Shown here one piece after another: positions 38,501-49,664 of a stretch of 64,000 nucleotides of DNA. The stretch spans positions 282,358 through 346,357 of the forward strand of contig NW_025937992.1 in NCBI RefSeq assembly GCF_000764305.2, given 5' to 3'. Source of the stretch: Hyalella azteca (Eukaryota; Arthropoda; Malacostraca; Amphipoda; Hyalellidae). Within the stretch, counting starts at the first letter, position 1, and each line of letters opens with the position of its first letter. The notes under the pieces were generated by a model, which saw only the letters and a program-made list of their open reading frames with translations, did not search any database and had not been told where the DNA came from. Both the position numbers and the translations under genes were made by a program.

Positions 38501-41500
38501 TTCTTTTCCGGCCCATGTACCTCTTTTTGTAACCCAATTTCAATATGATAATATGAATGTGGTGTTCAAAAATTGCGTAGCTTGCACTAGGCCCGATGCT
38601 CCTATTGTTCTGATAGTGCCTCGCGAAACTTGACTACTGCTAATGAATTTGCACCGCATCTTCACGCTAAAACAAAATTTTTTCATAATCTCTACTCTAA
38701 TACCAAGTAAACAAAAAGATAGAATTAAGTGCCTGTTTTTATTTGTAAACTTGCCCCATTTACTTTATATCAGGCAGTGTGTTCTGGCTGCAGGTATTTA
38801 CGCGTTATTCTCTCACGTCGCTTTACTGTCGTCCCTGTAAATTAGCAAAGCGCAAAGCCCGATTGTCGTGTACTGAAGTCTCTACCGCAAAGCAATTTCG
38901 GGGTTTGGATGATTGCTCTTCTGGGTGAAAACCCTGATTTTATTGTTGATTCTTTCGCTAGCAATCAATGAATGGCTTTCATATACTCCTCTTTGTGTTC
39001 ACTACTTCCATTCTTTCGCATTGTGTTCCATTAGTTTATAACACATGCTCACTTTGCAGACATCTTCTGCACATTTTCTTTCTCTCAAGTATTTGACGTG
39101 TTTTTTCTTCACAACGAACAAATGCTTTGCGGCGTGTTAAGTTGGCCAACAGAAAATTAACCAACCAACCATCACTAATATGCCTGGAGTAGAGGCATGG
39201 GCTAACGAGAATGTATGATTTCTATTAATTGTAATTATTTTAAAAACCTCTGGTTAAAGCCGGTTATGCTTCTTAAATTGTATATAATTTATCCGAAATG
39301 AGTAACTTGCGAAATATTTCTTTAAACAATCCATATATAATTCAAGTAAAGAATCATCATCTTAAATAATTCTTTTGACACGAATTCGATCTCGATTTTC
39401 GTAGTTAATTTTGTTACTGCGTTTCAGGTAAGATTTTGACATGGACAATTTTCCACTCCTGTTGGCTCAATTAGTGTTCAAGTTTTGCTGAGGATACCAA
39501 GAACGTTTTCCTCTGGCTTCATTTATTTATTAGTGATATTCGTCGTAATCACAGTTTGGGTTATGTGTATGCGTAATTATGGTTTCCTGGTCCCTATAAA
39601 TCAATTATTTATTTGATGTAAATGTTAAAATTTGAATTGATCACATGTTAATGATTGTTGTTTGTCATAATTAGCTTGGAATGAGGGTAGTTGGTGATGT
39701 TTTTTGAGAGTACCTCTGAATATTGATAGCTAATAACCAGCGTGTATGAAACTTTGTGCTTTTATTATTAGAATACGTTTGCGGAAGAGGCTCAGTACGG
39801 CAATCGGTGCATGGTTAGGCAACCACTCGTTTTTGTGATGTAAAAATGCATCTGCTTTTGTGAAGCGTTTTTCTACTCACGGGTTCCTCTCGGTTCGTTC
39901 ATTTTACCCACACCCTTGGACGCTTTAATGCCGCTTTTTTCGCCTCTCGACAGTTGACTCGTGCCCTGGTGAATTGAGCAAGCGTGGACACGCAATGTTC
40001 CGTGCTTCGTTGTGATTGAATATATTTTCCTATGTATTATTATTCATACCTCTCCTAACGCAAGGTCTCCTTCCTGCTGATTGCTCTAACGCTGTTGTTT
40101 TGAGCAATAGAAAACTAATTTTCTCTCAATATATGCATAGCGGAATGTAATTAAGTTTCCGGCCTAGTTAACGCGGGAATTTAGCATGGATGATCTCAGG
40201 TTGCCTAATACTTCATAGGGCAAAACGGTTGATGCTACAATGTTTGTGCATTTGTTTTTTTGCGTAACATTTCAAATTTCTTTGATAACTTCAATTTAAA
40301 CGTTATGTACAGCACATTATAATTTACTGCTTGAAATCATTCGTTGCCTAACTGATGAATATATCTCAGTGAGATTTTACTCACATTTACTCTTTTCACC
40401 GGTCATTTTTGCTCAAGAGTACTGCGGTTTCCGGAGAAAACCATCACAACCTAAGACGATGCACAGCAATAACTGTGGTAAATTTGTGAACTAAATAAAA
40501 TTATTCTTATTAATGTTCCAAAGTAGTATTGAGTAAATTTTGGTTCCATGCATTGTTTTAAATTTTAATGTGTCTTCTACGTATAGGACCGCTGATTCAA
40601 AATTTTGCATTATAACTTTTTGTACCGCTAGCTCGGAAAATATTTTTGACCAACTTTGTATACTCGTATACATTCTAGACCGAGAAAAAGTACTTCTGTT
40701 TATATGTTCTGCCACTTATTCCTAGTTCTCTTGATTACATCATCATTGTTGTATCTCGCTGGAAGTTCTTCATGTGATGTCACCGTAATCCTGTTTGATG
40801 GTGTATGTTTGGTATTGCAGAATGTGATATCTGGATTCTGTTATAGCAGTGCTCCTGCAACCTTTTTTCGAATGACGTTGTGTTGCCCCTACTGACTATG
40901 TGCCTGTTCGAGAGCTTTACGAATGCTTTTATACTATCACAATACTAATTTAATATTACTTTAAAAATCACTTACCACAACATAATCTAAACTGGTAGTC
41001 TTCTTTACCTCTACCATCTTTTTTAAGACTAAGCTGAGGGCGAGAGAATTGTATTTGGAGAGTCTTCTAACTGTCCACTGGCAACTCTGCTTTCTGCCTA
41101 ATTTCGTTCGTAAGTGTGCCAGAACCAAAGCTTTCTGATTATGATGGATAATTTAATTGAGATTAGCATTGGTCTACTGCCTGAAGATTCGACGCTGAAG
41201 TCGTGAGTCACTTCAAGTACCTGTTTTATTTCCTTCATGTTAATAGGACGGTCATGAAAAGAAAAGACGTATGTTTCCTGAGCATAAACCTCCGAATAGC
41301 CATGCAATTTTAACGCATAGACATCACAATTTCCCTGCTCTTGAATAACTCCGTATGCTTTTTATTATCTTTTTAGCATGTTAATGGAGTTCGTAACACG
41401 GCTATACACAGGCACGGTGGGTTGTCTTTCTCACGGGTTGTCGAAGTTACCTCTCGTATTTCTTTTTCTGACTAATAATGAATGAGGACATGCTTGCTCC

Positions 41501-44500
41501 ATCGTGGTCAGATTTTTTTTGTGAGCCTTACATCTGAACTGATCGCATTTGTCCTAATGATTATATTTCCCATACAATCACCACTGCAACAGATTTAAGA
41601 GATCATTTGCAAGCTTTGCAATTTTTACTGTTGTTTGGGGTATTTTATTAAAAAGATCTATCATTGAAGTCCTAGCTGTAGATGATTTGTGGAAACTCTG
41701 ACCCATCGGTCAAACTTTCCATGGCTTTTGTTCTAATGAATTATTCATTGTGCACTCGCTCCATAAATCATGAACTTTTTTGTCAGTGTTCGATGCAGTG
41801 TTCACCCTCCAAGCACTGCTTCGTTTTTTTTTTTGTGCAACCGTAACGTAGTGAAAGAAAAGCCTTGTTTTGTTTGTCCTGATAGCGCCTGAGTCACCGC
41901 AATGCTAATAAATATTGATAACCTAAGCCAAGTTGTTCTCAGCACTGGGAATTCCTTAGTCGGTAAGTGCTTTGTGTCGAGTACTATATTTATATGAGTA
42001 ATATATTACATTTCGAGGAAGAGACATCGTGCCATGATGGTCGAGTACATTATTTGATATAATTTGATGATTGTATTGTTCATGAACGGCCTAACTGAGG
42101 TTTATACGCACACAATCTGCCTGTGATAGTTGAAGTGGGGGCTGGAAACCCAGTGATTACTTTCATTTTATACGTCCAATCCGCCCTCCTGCTCATCGCT
42201 GATTTCTTGCCTGTTAGTGGAAGATTAATAACTTTATTGGGCGATGATCTCGCTTGGGCTGTAAATAGAATTTCTATCATAGATTGTTGATAATGTTGAA
42301 TACAATGGCTCTGTTTGACTGATGCTATTAGCTAGCTGTCGTTGTCTGAGATTAAAATACACGTATTATAAATAACAGAAGCTTTGGTTCTTGGTCACTG
42401 ACTTGTTGAATCTGGGTGCTTTCAACCCATGCAAACGGCCAGGCGGTTTTGCAACTCGTGTGCTTCTTGAATAATAGATTTGTGATGGGTTCGTTGTGAA
42501 CCGTTTTCCCGCTGCTCCTTAAGCAATTGTTACCATTCACGAGCAAGATTTCATTGAGAGTGTTTAGATACGCGTGTTATGCTGCTGCTACCGCTGATAA
42601 TTAATAATGCACTTATCGTAGTGATAAAACATGATTCTTACTTACAATCAAATCTTGAGCACGGTTCTATCTATCCGCCCTGCCAGCTCTCGTCTTGTCG
42701 AGGTTTATACCACTTACGATCCACTCGGTGGGGCCACTTACCTAGGACTCTTGAGGTGGATCGCTTGTCTGATGTAACAGTTGCTTTTATTATAGTACCA
42801 TCATTCTTATGGAAACGTCATCTCGAAGAACTTCCAGATACGATGTAATTGATATAAATGTATTCATTGAACATGTTTGAGTTTTGACCCCACGCCTTTA
42901 TAGCTATTACCATCACCGCTTGCTTTAGAAATGTTCTTACAACTGAGTCGCGTACTTCCTTTAAATTTAAGTGCATTCATGTAAACCTTTATTACCTGTG
43001 GGAACGAATATTACATTCTTAATGCCTTCTTGGTGTGGTGTATTAGCAATTGACCAAATTCACTGCATCGCGCATGCGTATTCTTACCGATAAATTGTTG
43101 GTTGTTGTGCACGGCGTTGACACCGGGTATTGATTGATGCGATTACATTTTATGATTATTCTTATAATGCTATTACTGTGTATAAAAACTTACTATGGAT
43201 GAAACGGACGGAATTCAGCTTGGTTCGTATTTTTCACAGATTATTTCCCGTGTTAATGTTTGGTGTTTATACAGGAATCTTGCTTGAGAAATGTAAACTG
43301 AAACAGTGGAAATGCATAACACGCTTCTTTTAGTTACTTGTCTTTGCCGATATCCTATTTCCTCGCAAGTTACTGAACTATATTCAGCCTTTTTTAGTCT
43401 TGTGGATAAACAACAGCCTTGGCAAATGGCGAAGCCTTGTCACCACAATATTTAAGGGAATCCCACCCCTAGTGTTATTGTAAGATTTTTTTGCTTTATT
43501 TTTATGATGAGGCCTGCATGTGTGCTGCTAATTTCTATGTCTGTTGATCAAGAAGCCTGTATTGGAACTGCTCTCGTCTTGATATTTCCAACTCTAGAAG
43601 TAGGACGGTTATGAATCTACGACGTAGATTCATAACCGTCCTCGTGATTGCACTACCTTATTCATGTCTTGAGTAAAAAAATTGTCAGTAGATCAGTCCG
43701 AAGTGTCACCGACAGTGCAGTTTCATTGGCGAATAGTGTCCTCTTTGTTTTCTATTTCTTCCTTCTTCTTTGTCTTTTTGCTCTCACTTATTTCGAAGTG
43801 TTTCTTGTGATACTGACAGTGCCCAGCAGACGGTTTTTTCAAGGGATTCCCTGGTATTATCGCCCCCGCTAGTGGCTTTCGCGGAAAGGTCATCACCAGG
43901 TGCACTTTCCTTCAGAAAGTTGTACGCTGAACTACATCTACAGGAGAGTATATATATTTATAAACTTATAGTTCATGTTCAGCAGTGCTTGTGCAATGAT
44001 CGACCTTTAGAGAACGCATCCGCGGTGTGCCTATACTTACTTGTCAGTGTAATTTTGTGATGTAAGTAGATTGATTTTATTGTTATACTGTAATGGCTCT
44101 TGGACAGGAACCTAATATAGTGTCAGACTGTCGCATTCTTTCAATTTCTTCATTTAATGCTTTTATCCTCCACTCGTGCACTGTATCCTTTTTTCAGTTT
44201 TGACTCTGGCTGATCAAACCATCAGTTGGTTGGCCATTATCTAGTTTTTTTTCTCATGACTTCTCTGAGCAGATGAATTGCTCTGTAGGACGACCATTAC
44301 CATAGGTACTTGACTTTACGATACTAGCGGGAATCGTCGTATTAGGTATATTATATATTACTTTTAAGGTTTTCTAATGAATGATTGCGGGTGAGTCGCG
44401 AGTACTGATAGTTCATACAGATTATTTATTATATAAATATAGGACCAATTAACGATTCCCTTTCAGCTACACGATCGAGGCAGACACCACTGATAGAAGT

Positions 44501-47500
44501 CATGTTCGACATTTTGTGGAAACAGGCGTGCCATTTGCTAATGCTGAGGCTTTTAATATTGTAAACTTTGATCGTTTCTATTGAAATACACTAAGCTTTG
44601 TTATTAATGAATTATTGCTCCCTCCGTGCACCGAACAACTGTAGGTACTGTTTTCTTCGACACCCATATATTGCTCTTCAAAGTTTCTCAAATCCACACC
44701 TCGTTTTGAGTAAAAATATTTTATGACAATCGATCACCGTAATAATGGACTGATGGGCAAGTGTTATAACAACAGCTGAAATGATATCAATTGCGAAACT
44801 TGGTGCTAGAAACGAATTGGTGATTTGCATTTTTGCTGGAGTGAAGCGAAGGCACTGCACCATCAGTGACCTCTCGCCAAGTTAGCGTTCACCTGAGAGC
44901 GAATTCTCGGGAAACTGAACCATCTAAACGCGCTATAGAGACATGTTCTACTTTGAGCTAAAGGTATGACTGTGAAACGGCAATTTGCTCTTGTCCCATC
45001 AGTACCTGACCCTGCCCAGCTCCCGCTATGAGCACGTTACCGGTACCCAGCAAGTGACATGAGACTCAGGCGTTTTGAATCGTCCCATAGCATTGCTATT
45101 TGGTGACGGCGCCATTTGTTGTCCATGTCCACGAGAGGGCTCCAGTTTTGGGATGCACTATTCAACACCTTCCTCCAACGATGAGTCCATCTGCATCAAG
45201 GAACAAACAATTTGTAGTATCCAAAATATTTGTTTAGACATGTGGTGGCTGTCCCTTTACCATCTAGGGGGCAGATTCCTCATGCCGAAAATTACGCTGG
45301 TTTTTCAAGGAACCTAAGCTTAGGTTGAATTGCTAATGCAATCCCTGCATCCCAACGAAGGCTTGACAGGATTTTATATTTTTTATTCCTTTTGCAGCCA
45401 TGTGGATGTGGAGATTGACCAATGATAACTAAGATCTTTTAAGAGTATAATGTCATGGCGGGTCGCTTACGGAAATTGTATTTTGTCATAAAATATTTTA
45501 GTTCTCCATACCTGCGCTCTCACTCTACCACCACCACCACAACACTGGCTTACGCTGCGCGAACACAATACCATTATCTGCAAGAGAAACGATTCTAGTG
45601 ACATTTTTACTTGCCACCGCAATCCGTGAGTATTATTAGCAATGAGCCGTAGACCCTTGCTGTGTAGGAAGCCTGTCCTGTCACACGACTTCCCTAATTT
45701 TTAAACGCTCTTCTTGGTTCTGTCGACTTTGTTTTATTGCTCCTGAGTCCTTCGAGTGTACACTTCTGCATGGACTCGGTCTTACATGAACTGACGAGCA
45801 ATCTTGCAATACATGTCACGGCTCAGATTTTATCATTATTATAAGGTTTACTGACCCCCCGCCCCCGCCCATGGGTAGACAGACATGCCGCGGTTCTGCG
45901 AGTGTTGTAACCTGTGATGACCATCTGTTAGCGGTGCGATTATGGTACATGTGTTCTTTATTATGGCTTGCTTGCGAAACTTGTTTATTTACAGCTGTTA
46001 AAGATTGTGAAAATGACTGCCTGCGGCACTTATGGTGGAGCAATACCATCATGCTTATATTCTAAAACTGCCTCAACTCGTTGTATTGAGTTGAGAATGT
46101 AATCTTTGAAGTTTGCTGCAATTAACCGGAGGTGGGGTGTTGAATTTCTTCTACGACTAAGAAGGGTCGTGTTATTTTTTACACTTACTGAAGCTTGCAG
46201 TTTAATTTTTAGTCTATTTATTATCATGGCTTATGTGGAAGATACCCATCCTCACCGAGTCTTATCCTTTAAATGTTCGCCTGTTTGGTGGTTTAAGGAT
46301 GCAAGCTTCGTGAGACGAAACTAATCTTTGCACGGTGTGAGGGGAGGCATGTATAACGACTCATTTGTGGAAGCAAGTTGAATGTCACTAGTGTTCATTT
46401 AGGCGCATAGGTGATCGTGTATATCTACACTATAACCCACCATCAGTACTATTACTGCTATCGCCGCCACCACGACAACCAATTTACACTTCTATCAACT
46501 ATCAACATACTGCACTATTTCCAATTCCACCTACTCTTTCACTTACATTACGTACTATACCGCTGTAGTAGTCTAATTGGTCATAGTATGGATCCTGTCA
46601 CGATTATTTCAACCCTCGATTATTTTGTTCAAATTATCGTACCTCTAGTTGCTGTGAGATACTTAGATGTGCACTGAAATATGGTATTGGTTATTAACAG
46701 GACGAAACCTTGCCCCAGTTGTACATGATTATTGTTATCTTTATCTACAGACATAATGATCCTTTCTACCATCTATTTGTGCCTGTAAGTCTTGATGAAA
46801 ATTTCATACTCTATTTGATGAATTTTTTCAGCCCATCTTGCAAACAGGATCGCGTTCTACTAATATTTTGGTGAATGATAATGCGTTAAGTTCGTTTGGT
46901 GGAGCTGGTTATGGTTATTAACAAACTTGCTTTCAAAGCGGCTTATTTAGCTTAATCAAATGAACTGACAGCATTCACATCCACACCCTAACGTCTTGAA
47001 CGCGATCAGGCTTGTGCGGTGTGCTGTAGGATTGATTGGACCGAGTATGAAATGAATGACGCTGTGTATAGAGCATTGTCCATATATTCTGCTTATAACC
47101 AGCCTCTCAAGACTACCGAAGTGCCCGCAGCTCTCCTTCTCCTACAACCACCATCACCACTCAATGCGTCGTCGCCGCGCAGACCGAACTTTACGAACCG
47201 ACTTGACGCCACCCTCCTGACTTCTCGTTTTTGATTCGTTGCTTCCTACAAGATTTTCTCCTGATTTCTATGAAGTGATACCGTGTGCGCTAATTACTTG
47301 GAAAAAACTGTCCCTTAATTTTGTAATGAGACCTGCCATCGTGCGTGTACATAACTGTCTGGAGATATCGTGCCTCTCAGAAAAAAAAACAGTGTTGCGC
47401 TCGGGATTAAGTTTCAAAATGCATGCAGACACTCGTTTATTTGCTTAAATTGTAAATACTTGTACTGAGGGTTCAGCGTGTCTATTTGCTGTTCGATCAC

Positions 47501-49664
47501 CTTGGTTACACGTTTGATTTTCTAACCAAAACTTTCATTCCTGGTTCAGGTTTTTATATATTTGAGCGATGTGCTTTGAATTTGATTCATTTAGCTTCTT
47601 AATAAAAGTGATAATGCTTTAAATTTCGGATATTTACAGATTAGTGGGTGGAGCAGCTATCTTCTTGTTTTTGTTTTGCACGAAACCCACCTGTCCTTAA
47701 TTAGGTAACACCTAAAAAAAGAGCAAAGGTCAGTTGGAAGACTTGCGTTTGCTCCTTGGTCGGTTTTTCCTCCCCAGATGGAAGACGACAGCAACCACGG
47801 TAACGACGAGACGCGAGGCTTCATCTTGTCTACGCTGGCCGCCCAGCGTACCTCGCGGGTGTCGTGCGTGCTGTGCTTTCAAACGCTGCTCGTCTTCGAC
47901 CGCTACCCACTCATCGACGGTACCTTCTTCCTTACGCCCATGCTGCACTCCAAAGCTGCTGTTGCCGTGAGTAGTTATATTTTTAAGCTTCACCTTGTTG
48001 CGTAATTTTCAGGGCGATAACTTGTTAATACCAACGTTACCACCCACCCTCCAGTTTGGCGACTTTGTTTTTCCCTGAGAACTTGTTAAGCTCAGAAACT
48101 GACATAGCTGTCTGTTTTATATTTTCAATTTAGCGTAACTTGTTAATATTGCTATAAACCACATTAATTCTAGCTTCCCGGTTCAATATAGTTTGAAGTA
48201 ACATCGCTGTTGCCAACATCTTATATCTTTTAGACAATCAGACTGTAATACAACGTGGAGGAATAATACGATGTGTCGTACGTAACACAGGTTGATGTAG
48301 ACGGGCGTCGTCAGTACCTGAGCGCCGTGTGCCTTGGCTGCCTCGAGGGCAGCACGTCTGAGGTGAAGTGCCTACGCTGCACTCGTCGCTGGAGTGGATC
48401 GCAGCTCATTCTTGGCACTATGTATTCCTATGACATCTTCGCTGCCACGCCTTGTTGCGTCGACCGACTAAGGGTGAGTTATTACCTAACAGTAATGACA
48501 AAATTATAACTATAAAGATTTTTGCTTCCCTCTACTAACTCCTTACTTTTACTTATAAATTATTTCATGGGGTATAAACGTAACCTCCAGCTTTTGGAAG
48601 CACTGAGCTACACAATGACCGACTTCATCAGCTAGATGAGTAAAATTACGTATGAATATCCTTTGGATGATGATGGCTATAATTAATTCAGTGTTCATTT
48701 ATAAAAGAATTTTAACTGTTGCAAAAGTTTGACAATTCTGTCCATTAAACCATCACGGCTAAACTTTACGGAGCTGTGCAGCTATTAATTCCCCCTCCCC
48801 ATTGAATACCGTTAATTTATCGACGAGCTCATGTGGGAGGAGAAACTTGGCAGCGCCTGAATGTTTGTAATAAATGGTTTAACTAAATCTATTGACTTAC
48901 AGCTTTTTGTGTGTTGAACATAACTTAATAGCGTTCATTCTAAGATGTGCTTTAAGATCACTACGGTATGTCTGGACATTTAAATGGCATTCTTGACTCG
49001 CTTATGATAGCAACGTCTCAGGCAAATCGAGCTCTAATTGTCTGACCATGCAAATGGCAGTCCATTCTGTTACCAGTTTTTCTCGTGAACGTACAGGTTA
49101 AGACAGAGCGGTTCATATAGCTTTAGTGATTTTTCTTTGTAACTTGGACCGTACCTTGATGCGAAGGCATTGAAAAAATACACGTAAGAATTTAGTATGG
49201 AGAATTTGTATTTATATTTTCCAATACAAAATTTAATATGTCCTTGTAAAAACCATACTTTTTATAGGACTTCTCTCTCTGGAATTTTTTCCCATTTGTT
49301 GATGCCAATCTAATTATTTAGTCAATGACGAGCGATTTTATCGTCCGGCTTGAGGAACACGAATATGATATCGATTAACGTACTAATTTGTAATTTATTA
49401 GATTGCACCAGAAGCCTGGATAAATTGCTAGTTATCAAAAATTATTTAATATTTTCTCGTTTATCAAAAAAATGATCTAGTTTTTTTTCTCGTTTTCAGT
49501 GCTCGCGCTGCCAGTACCCAGTGATAGCACCTGATCAGAAATTGCACTACTTCAGCGAATATAGTCGGCAACGTGCGTGCCCTAACTGCGGTCTCTACGA
49601 CCATCATTTTGTAAAGCCTTTATCAGCAGCCTTTTCAGTCGAGTCTGATCCCAGGAAGTTGTAG
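7916..49664 (+). CDS. hdc: Headcase protein (HECA family), five coding exons, about 442 aa
   Basis: Join of 7916-8559, 32309-32456, 47778-47966, 48291-48473 and 49500-49664. Headcase is a conserved cytoplasmic/nuclear protein; in Drosophila it restrains imaginal-cell proliferation and tracheal branching and works with Unkempt on growth/TOR-linked control, and HECA is the human ortholog. Evidence here: the N-terminal HECA Cys/His module (residues about 37-140), a Lys-rich stretch (154-158, possible NLS), a Ser/Pro-rich linker, and a C-terminal Headcase domain (about 250-430) with CxxC pairs at 294/297, 341/344, 354/357, 389/392 and 415/418. Every junction is GT-AG and in frame. An in-frame TAG at 7874-7876 bounds the start; ATG 7916 has G at -3 and +4, while ATG 7925 (MPQ...) is the alternative. 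The length is shorter than human HECA (about 540 aa) and fly hdc because the linker is short; linker exons within intron 1 may have been missed. Confidence 0.95.
10798..10821. repeat. Perfect short inverted repeat
   Basis: ATGAAATGAC, a 4-nt spacer AACG, then GTCATTTCAT: 10-bp arms with no mismatch, in hdc intron 1. Function unknown; close to what chance would give in 64 kb. Confidence 0.9.
15086..15109. repeat. 24-bp palindrome with one mismatched pair
   Basis: Core ACACTGTACAGTGT (15091-15104) is a perfect 14-bp palindrome. Extending outward gives 24 bp with a single T/G mismatch at 15090/15105. In hdc intron 1; function unknown. Confidence 0.85.
21300..21564 (+). promoter_or_regulatory. 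Internal promoter with first coding exon candidate
   Basis: A GC/CpG-rich stretch (about 21310-21510) contains an initiator match TCAGTG at 21388-21393. It is followed by a short AT-rich leader and ACAAAATGG, an excellent invertebrate start context. The ATG at 21523-21525 opens 14 codons (MDINIFYIELGFSE) that end exactly at a consensus donor, GCGAG followed by GTGAGT (GT 21565). Promoter, leader, start and donor together look like a real first exon. Its phase is 0. It cannot join hdc exon 2 (phase 2) in frame but can join exon 3 at 47778, giving a product that skips the HECA domain. It could instead start a nested gene whose later exons are not recognised. Confidence 0.5.
21523..21564 (+). 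CDS. Putative alternative first coding exon (14 codons)
   Basis: The coding part of the unit at 21300-21564. The A at -3 and G at +4 favour initiation, and the donor matches consensus at all of GTGAGT. The peptide has no recognised family. Assignment to hdc is inference from position, strand and phase compatibility with hdc exon 3. Confidence 0.4.
24825..24912. repeat. 30-bp tandem repeat, three copies
   Basis: Three copies of a unit built around GTATTGAAATATATTT-CCATTGAAAGGAAA with a few substitutions. It is followed at 24970-25078 by three looser copies of a CAACTGATAGTG-type motif spaced 45-50 bp apart. Confidence 0.8.
25838..25922. repeat. Direct repeat, about 30 bp, 55 bp apart
   Basis: AATGAGCATGAATAAAAACA and the next bases CAACG(C/T)GTTTG occur at 25838 and 25893 with one difference. 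Local duplication within intron 1. Confidence 0.85.
27495..27548. repeat. Tandem duplication, 29-bp period
   Basis: CTTTTTATTCGGAATAACTT plus AGTT occurs twice, starting at 27495 and 27524. Small intronic duplication. Confidence 0.85.
27914..28595. repeat. 22-bp minisatellite, about 30 copies
   Basis: Twenty-nine regular units run from 27936 to 28573, with a degenerate unit at each edge. Each unit begins GTTCAACGCTG and ends TTGCAGCAGCG or TTGCTGCAGCG. The two end types form runs (units 7-12 AGCAG; 17-20 and 25-29 TGCAG), and units 9-12 share GTTCAACGTTG, so variants spread locally. Because 22 is not a multiple of three, three units give a 22-residue peptide period, and all three + frames stay open for 80-236 codons (Val/Ala/Gln/Cys/Ser-rich). 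I regard these ORFs as by-products. Each unit holds CGCTG...CAGCG arms that can pair. It lies in hdc intron 1. Confidence 0.97.
30606..30654. repeat. Inverted repeat plus third copy of TCATTAGTCGA
   Basis: TCATTAGTCGA (30606-30616), spacer TATT, and its perfect reverse complement (30621-30631) form an 11-bp-arm hairpin. A third direct copy lies at 30644-30654. Intronic; function unknown. Confidence 0.9.
31091..32165. mobile_element. Non-autonomous hAT-like DNA element (about 1.07 kb)
   Basis: The left end is CAGGGTTGGTGATTTTTTTT (31091 onward). The right end reverse-complements to CAGGGTTGGCAATGATGAAA. The first nine bases match exactly and fit the CAG-type termini of hAT transposons. Both arms continue for over 100 bp as T-rich or A-rich sequence with GATTTTTTTGATTT-type units that can pair. 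Flanks are TCACTAAATT on the left and TCACTAAT on the right, consistent with an 8-bp target duplication with small later change on the left. The interior has no transposase ORF, so it would need one in trans. It ends 143 bp before hdc exon 2. Confidence 0.75.
32309..32456 (+). CDS. hdc: hdc coding exon 2 (linker and start of Headcase domain)
   Basis: Acceptor TTTTTTAG, then one base completing an Arg codon, then 49 codons: a Gly/Ser/Ile/Val linker followed by FARRPNFCSFNALPRNKINS and YHIK. The LPR-x-K-x-N-x-[YF]-H segment is a signature of HECA proteins just before the MEDD block in exon 3. Donor is ATCAAG followed by GTAGGG (GT 32457), phase 0. Confidence 0.95.
32457..47777 (+). other. hdc: hdc intron 2 (15.3 kb)
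   Basis: GT at 32457 and AG at 47776-47777 (TTTTTCCTCCCCAG). It holds the 43602-43642 palindrome. It also has several CAN/CTN-rich trinucleotide patches (about 37199-37260, 45528-45542, 46438-46475, 47148-47160), a C-rich tract at 45855-45870, and short ORFs without recognisable homology. A strong cryptic acceptor (TTTTCTTTTTCAG, ending 33296) is followed by eight in-frame codons and a stop. No other gene is supported. Confidence 0.93.
43602..43642. repeat. Perfect 41-bp palindrome (20-bp arms, 1-nt centre)
   Basis: AGGACGGTTATGAATCTACG (43602-43621), a single A (43622), then the exact reverse complement (43623-43642). Pairing stops abruptly at both edges (T 43601, C 43643). Twenty perfect pairs are far beyond chance for a 64-kb window. 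The loop is too small for a normal hairpin RNA precursor. It may be a recent inverted duplication, a transposon relic, a protein-binding palindrome, or a fold-back artefact of sequencing or assembly. Confidence 0.97.
47778..47966 (+). CDS. hdc: hdc coding exon 3 (Headcase domain)
   Basis: Phase 0 to phase 0, 63 codons starting MEDDSNHGNDETRGFILSTL. It includes VSCVLCFQTL (CxxC, residues 294/297) and VFDRYPLIDGTFFLTP, all conserved in HECA proteins. It follows the conserved KINSYHIK end of exon 2 without a gap. Acceptor TCCCCAG; donor GTTGCC followed by GTGAGT (GT 47967). Base composition is clearly richer in G+C than the introns. Confidence 0.97.
47967..48290 (+). other. hdc: hdc intron 3 (324 nt)
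   Basis: GTGAGT donor and TAACACAG acceptor. Short; no other feature seen. Confidence 0.95.
48291..48473 (+). CDS. hdc: hdc coding exon 4 (Cys-rich Headcase domain)
   Basis: Phase 0 to phase 0, 61 codons. Conserved motifs are AVCLGCLEG (C341/C344), VKCLRCTRRWSGSQLILGTM (C354/C357), YSYDIFAATPCC and DRLR. The paired CxxC motifs suggest zinc-finger-like metal binding, consistent with the family. Acceptor TAACACAG (48283-48290); donor CTAAGG followed by GTGAGT (GT 48474). Confidence 0.97.
48474..49499 (+). other. hdc: hdc intron 4 (1.03 kb)
   Basis: GTGAGT donor and TTTTTTCTCGTTTTCAG acceptor. AT-rich, with nothing else supported inside. Confidence 0.95.
49500..49664 (+). CDS. hdc: hdc coding exon 5 (C-terminus and stop)
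   Basis: Fifty-four codons and TAG at 49662-49664. CSRCQYPVI (C389/C392), KLHYFSEYS, ACPNCG (C415/C418) and YDHHFVKPLSAAFSVE match the highly conserved end of HECA proteins. A read-through of the TAG would add only 25 codons before TGA at 49740-49742, so the long read-through extension known for fly hdc is not present here. Confidence 0.97.
   Translation, partial: CSRCQYPVIAPDQKLHYFSEYSRQRACPNCGLYDHHFVKPLSAAFSVESDPRKL

Noticed and set aside
45129..45142. CCACGAGAGGGCTC as a CTCF-like site
   Set aside because: Two mismatches to consensus, single copy, and no other insulator evidence.
47019..47234. ORF with RRPNF, resembling part of hdc exon 2, 540 bp before exon 3
   Set aside because: Similarity is limited to five residues; the rest does not match and exon 2 already joins exon 3 in frame.
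47730..47993. Minus-strand and alternate-frame ORFs over hdc exon 3
   Set aside because: Shadows of the true exon 3 frame, which carries the conserved Headcase domain.
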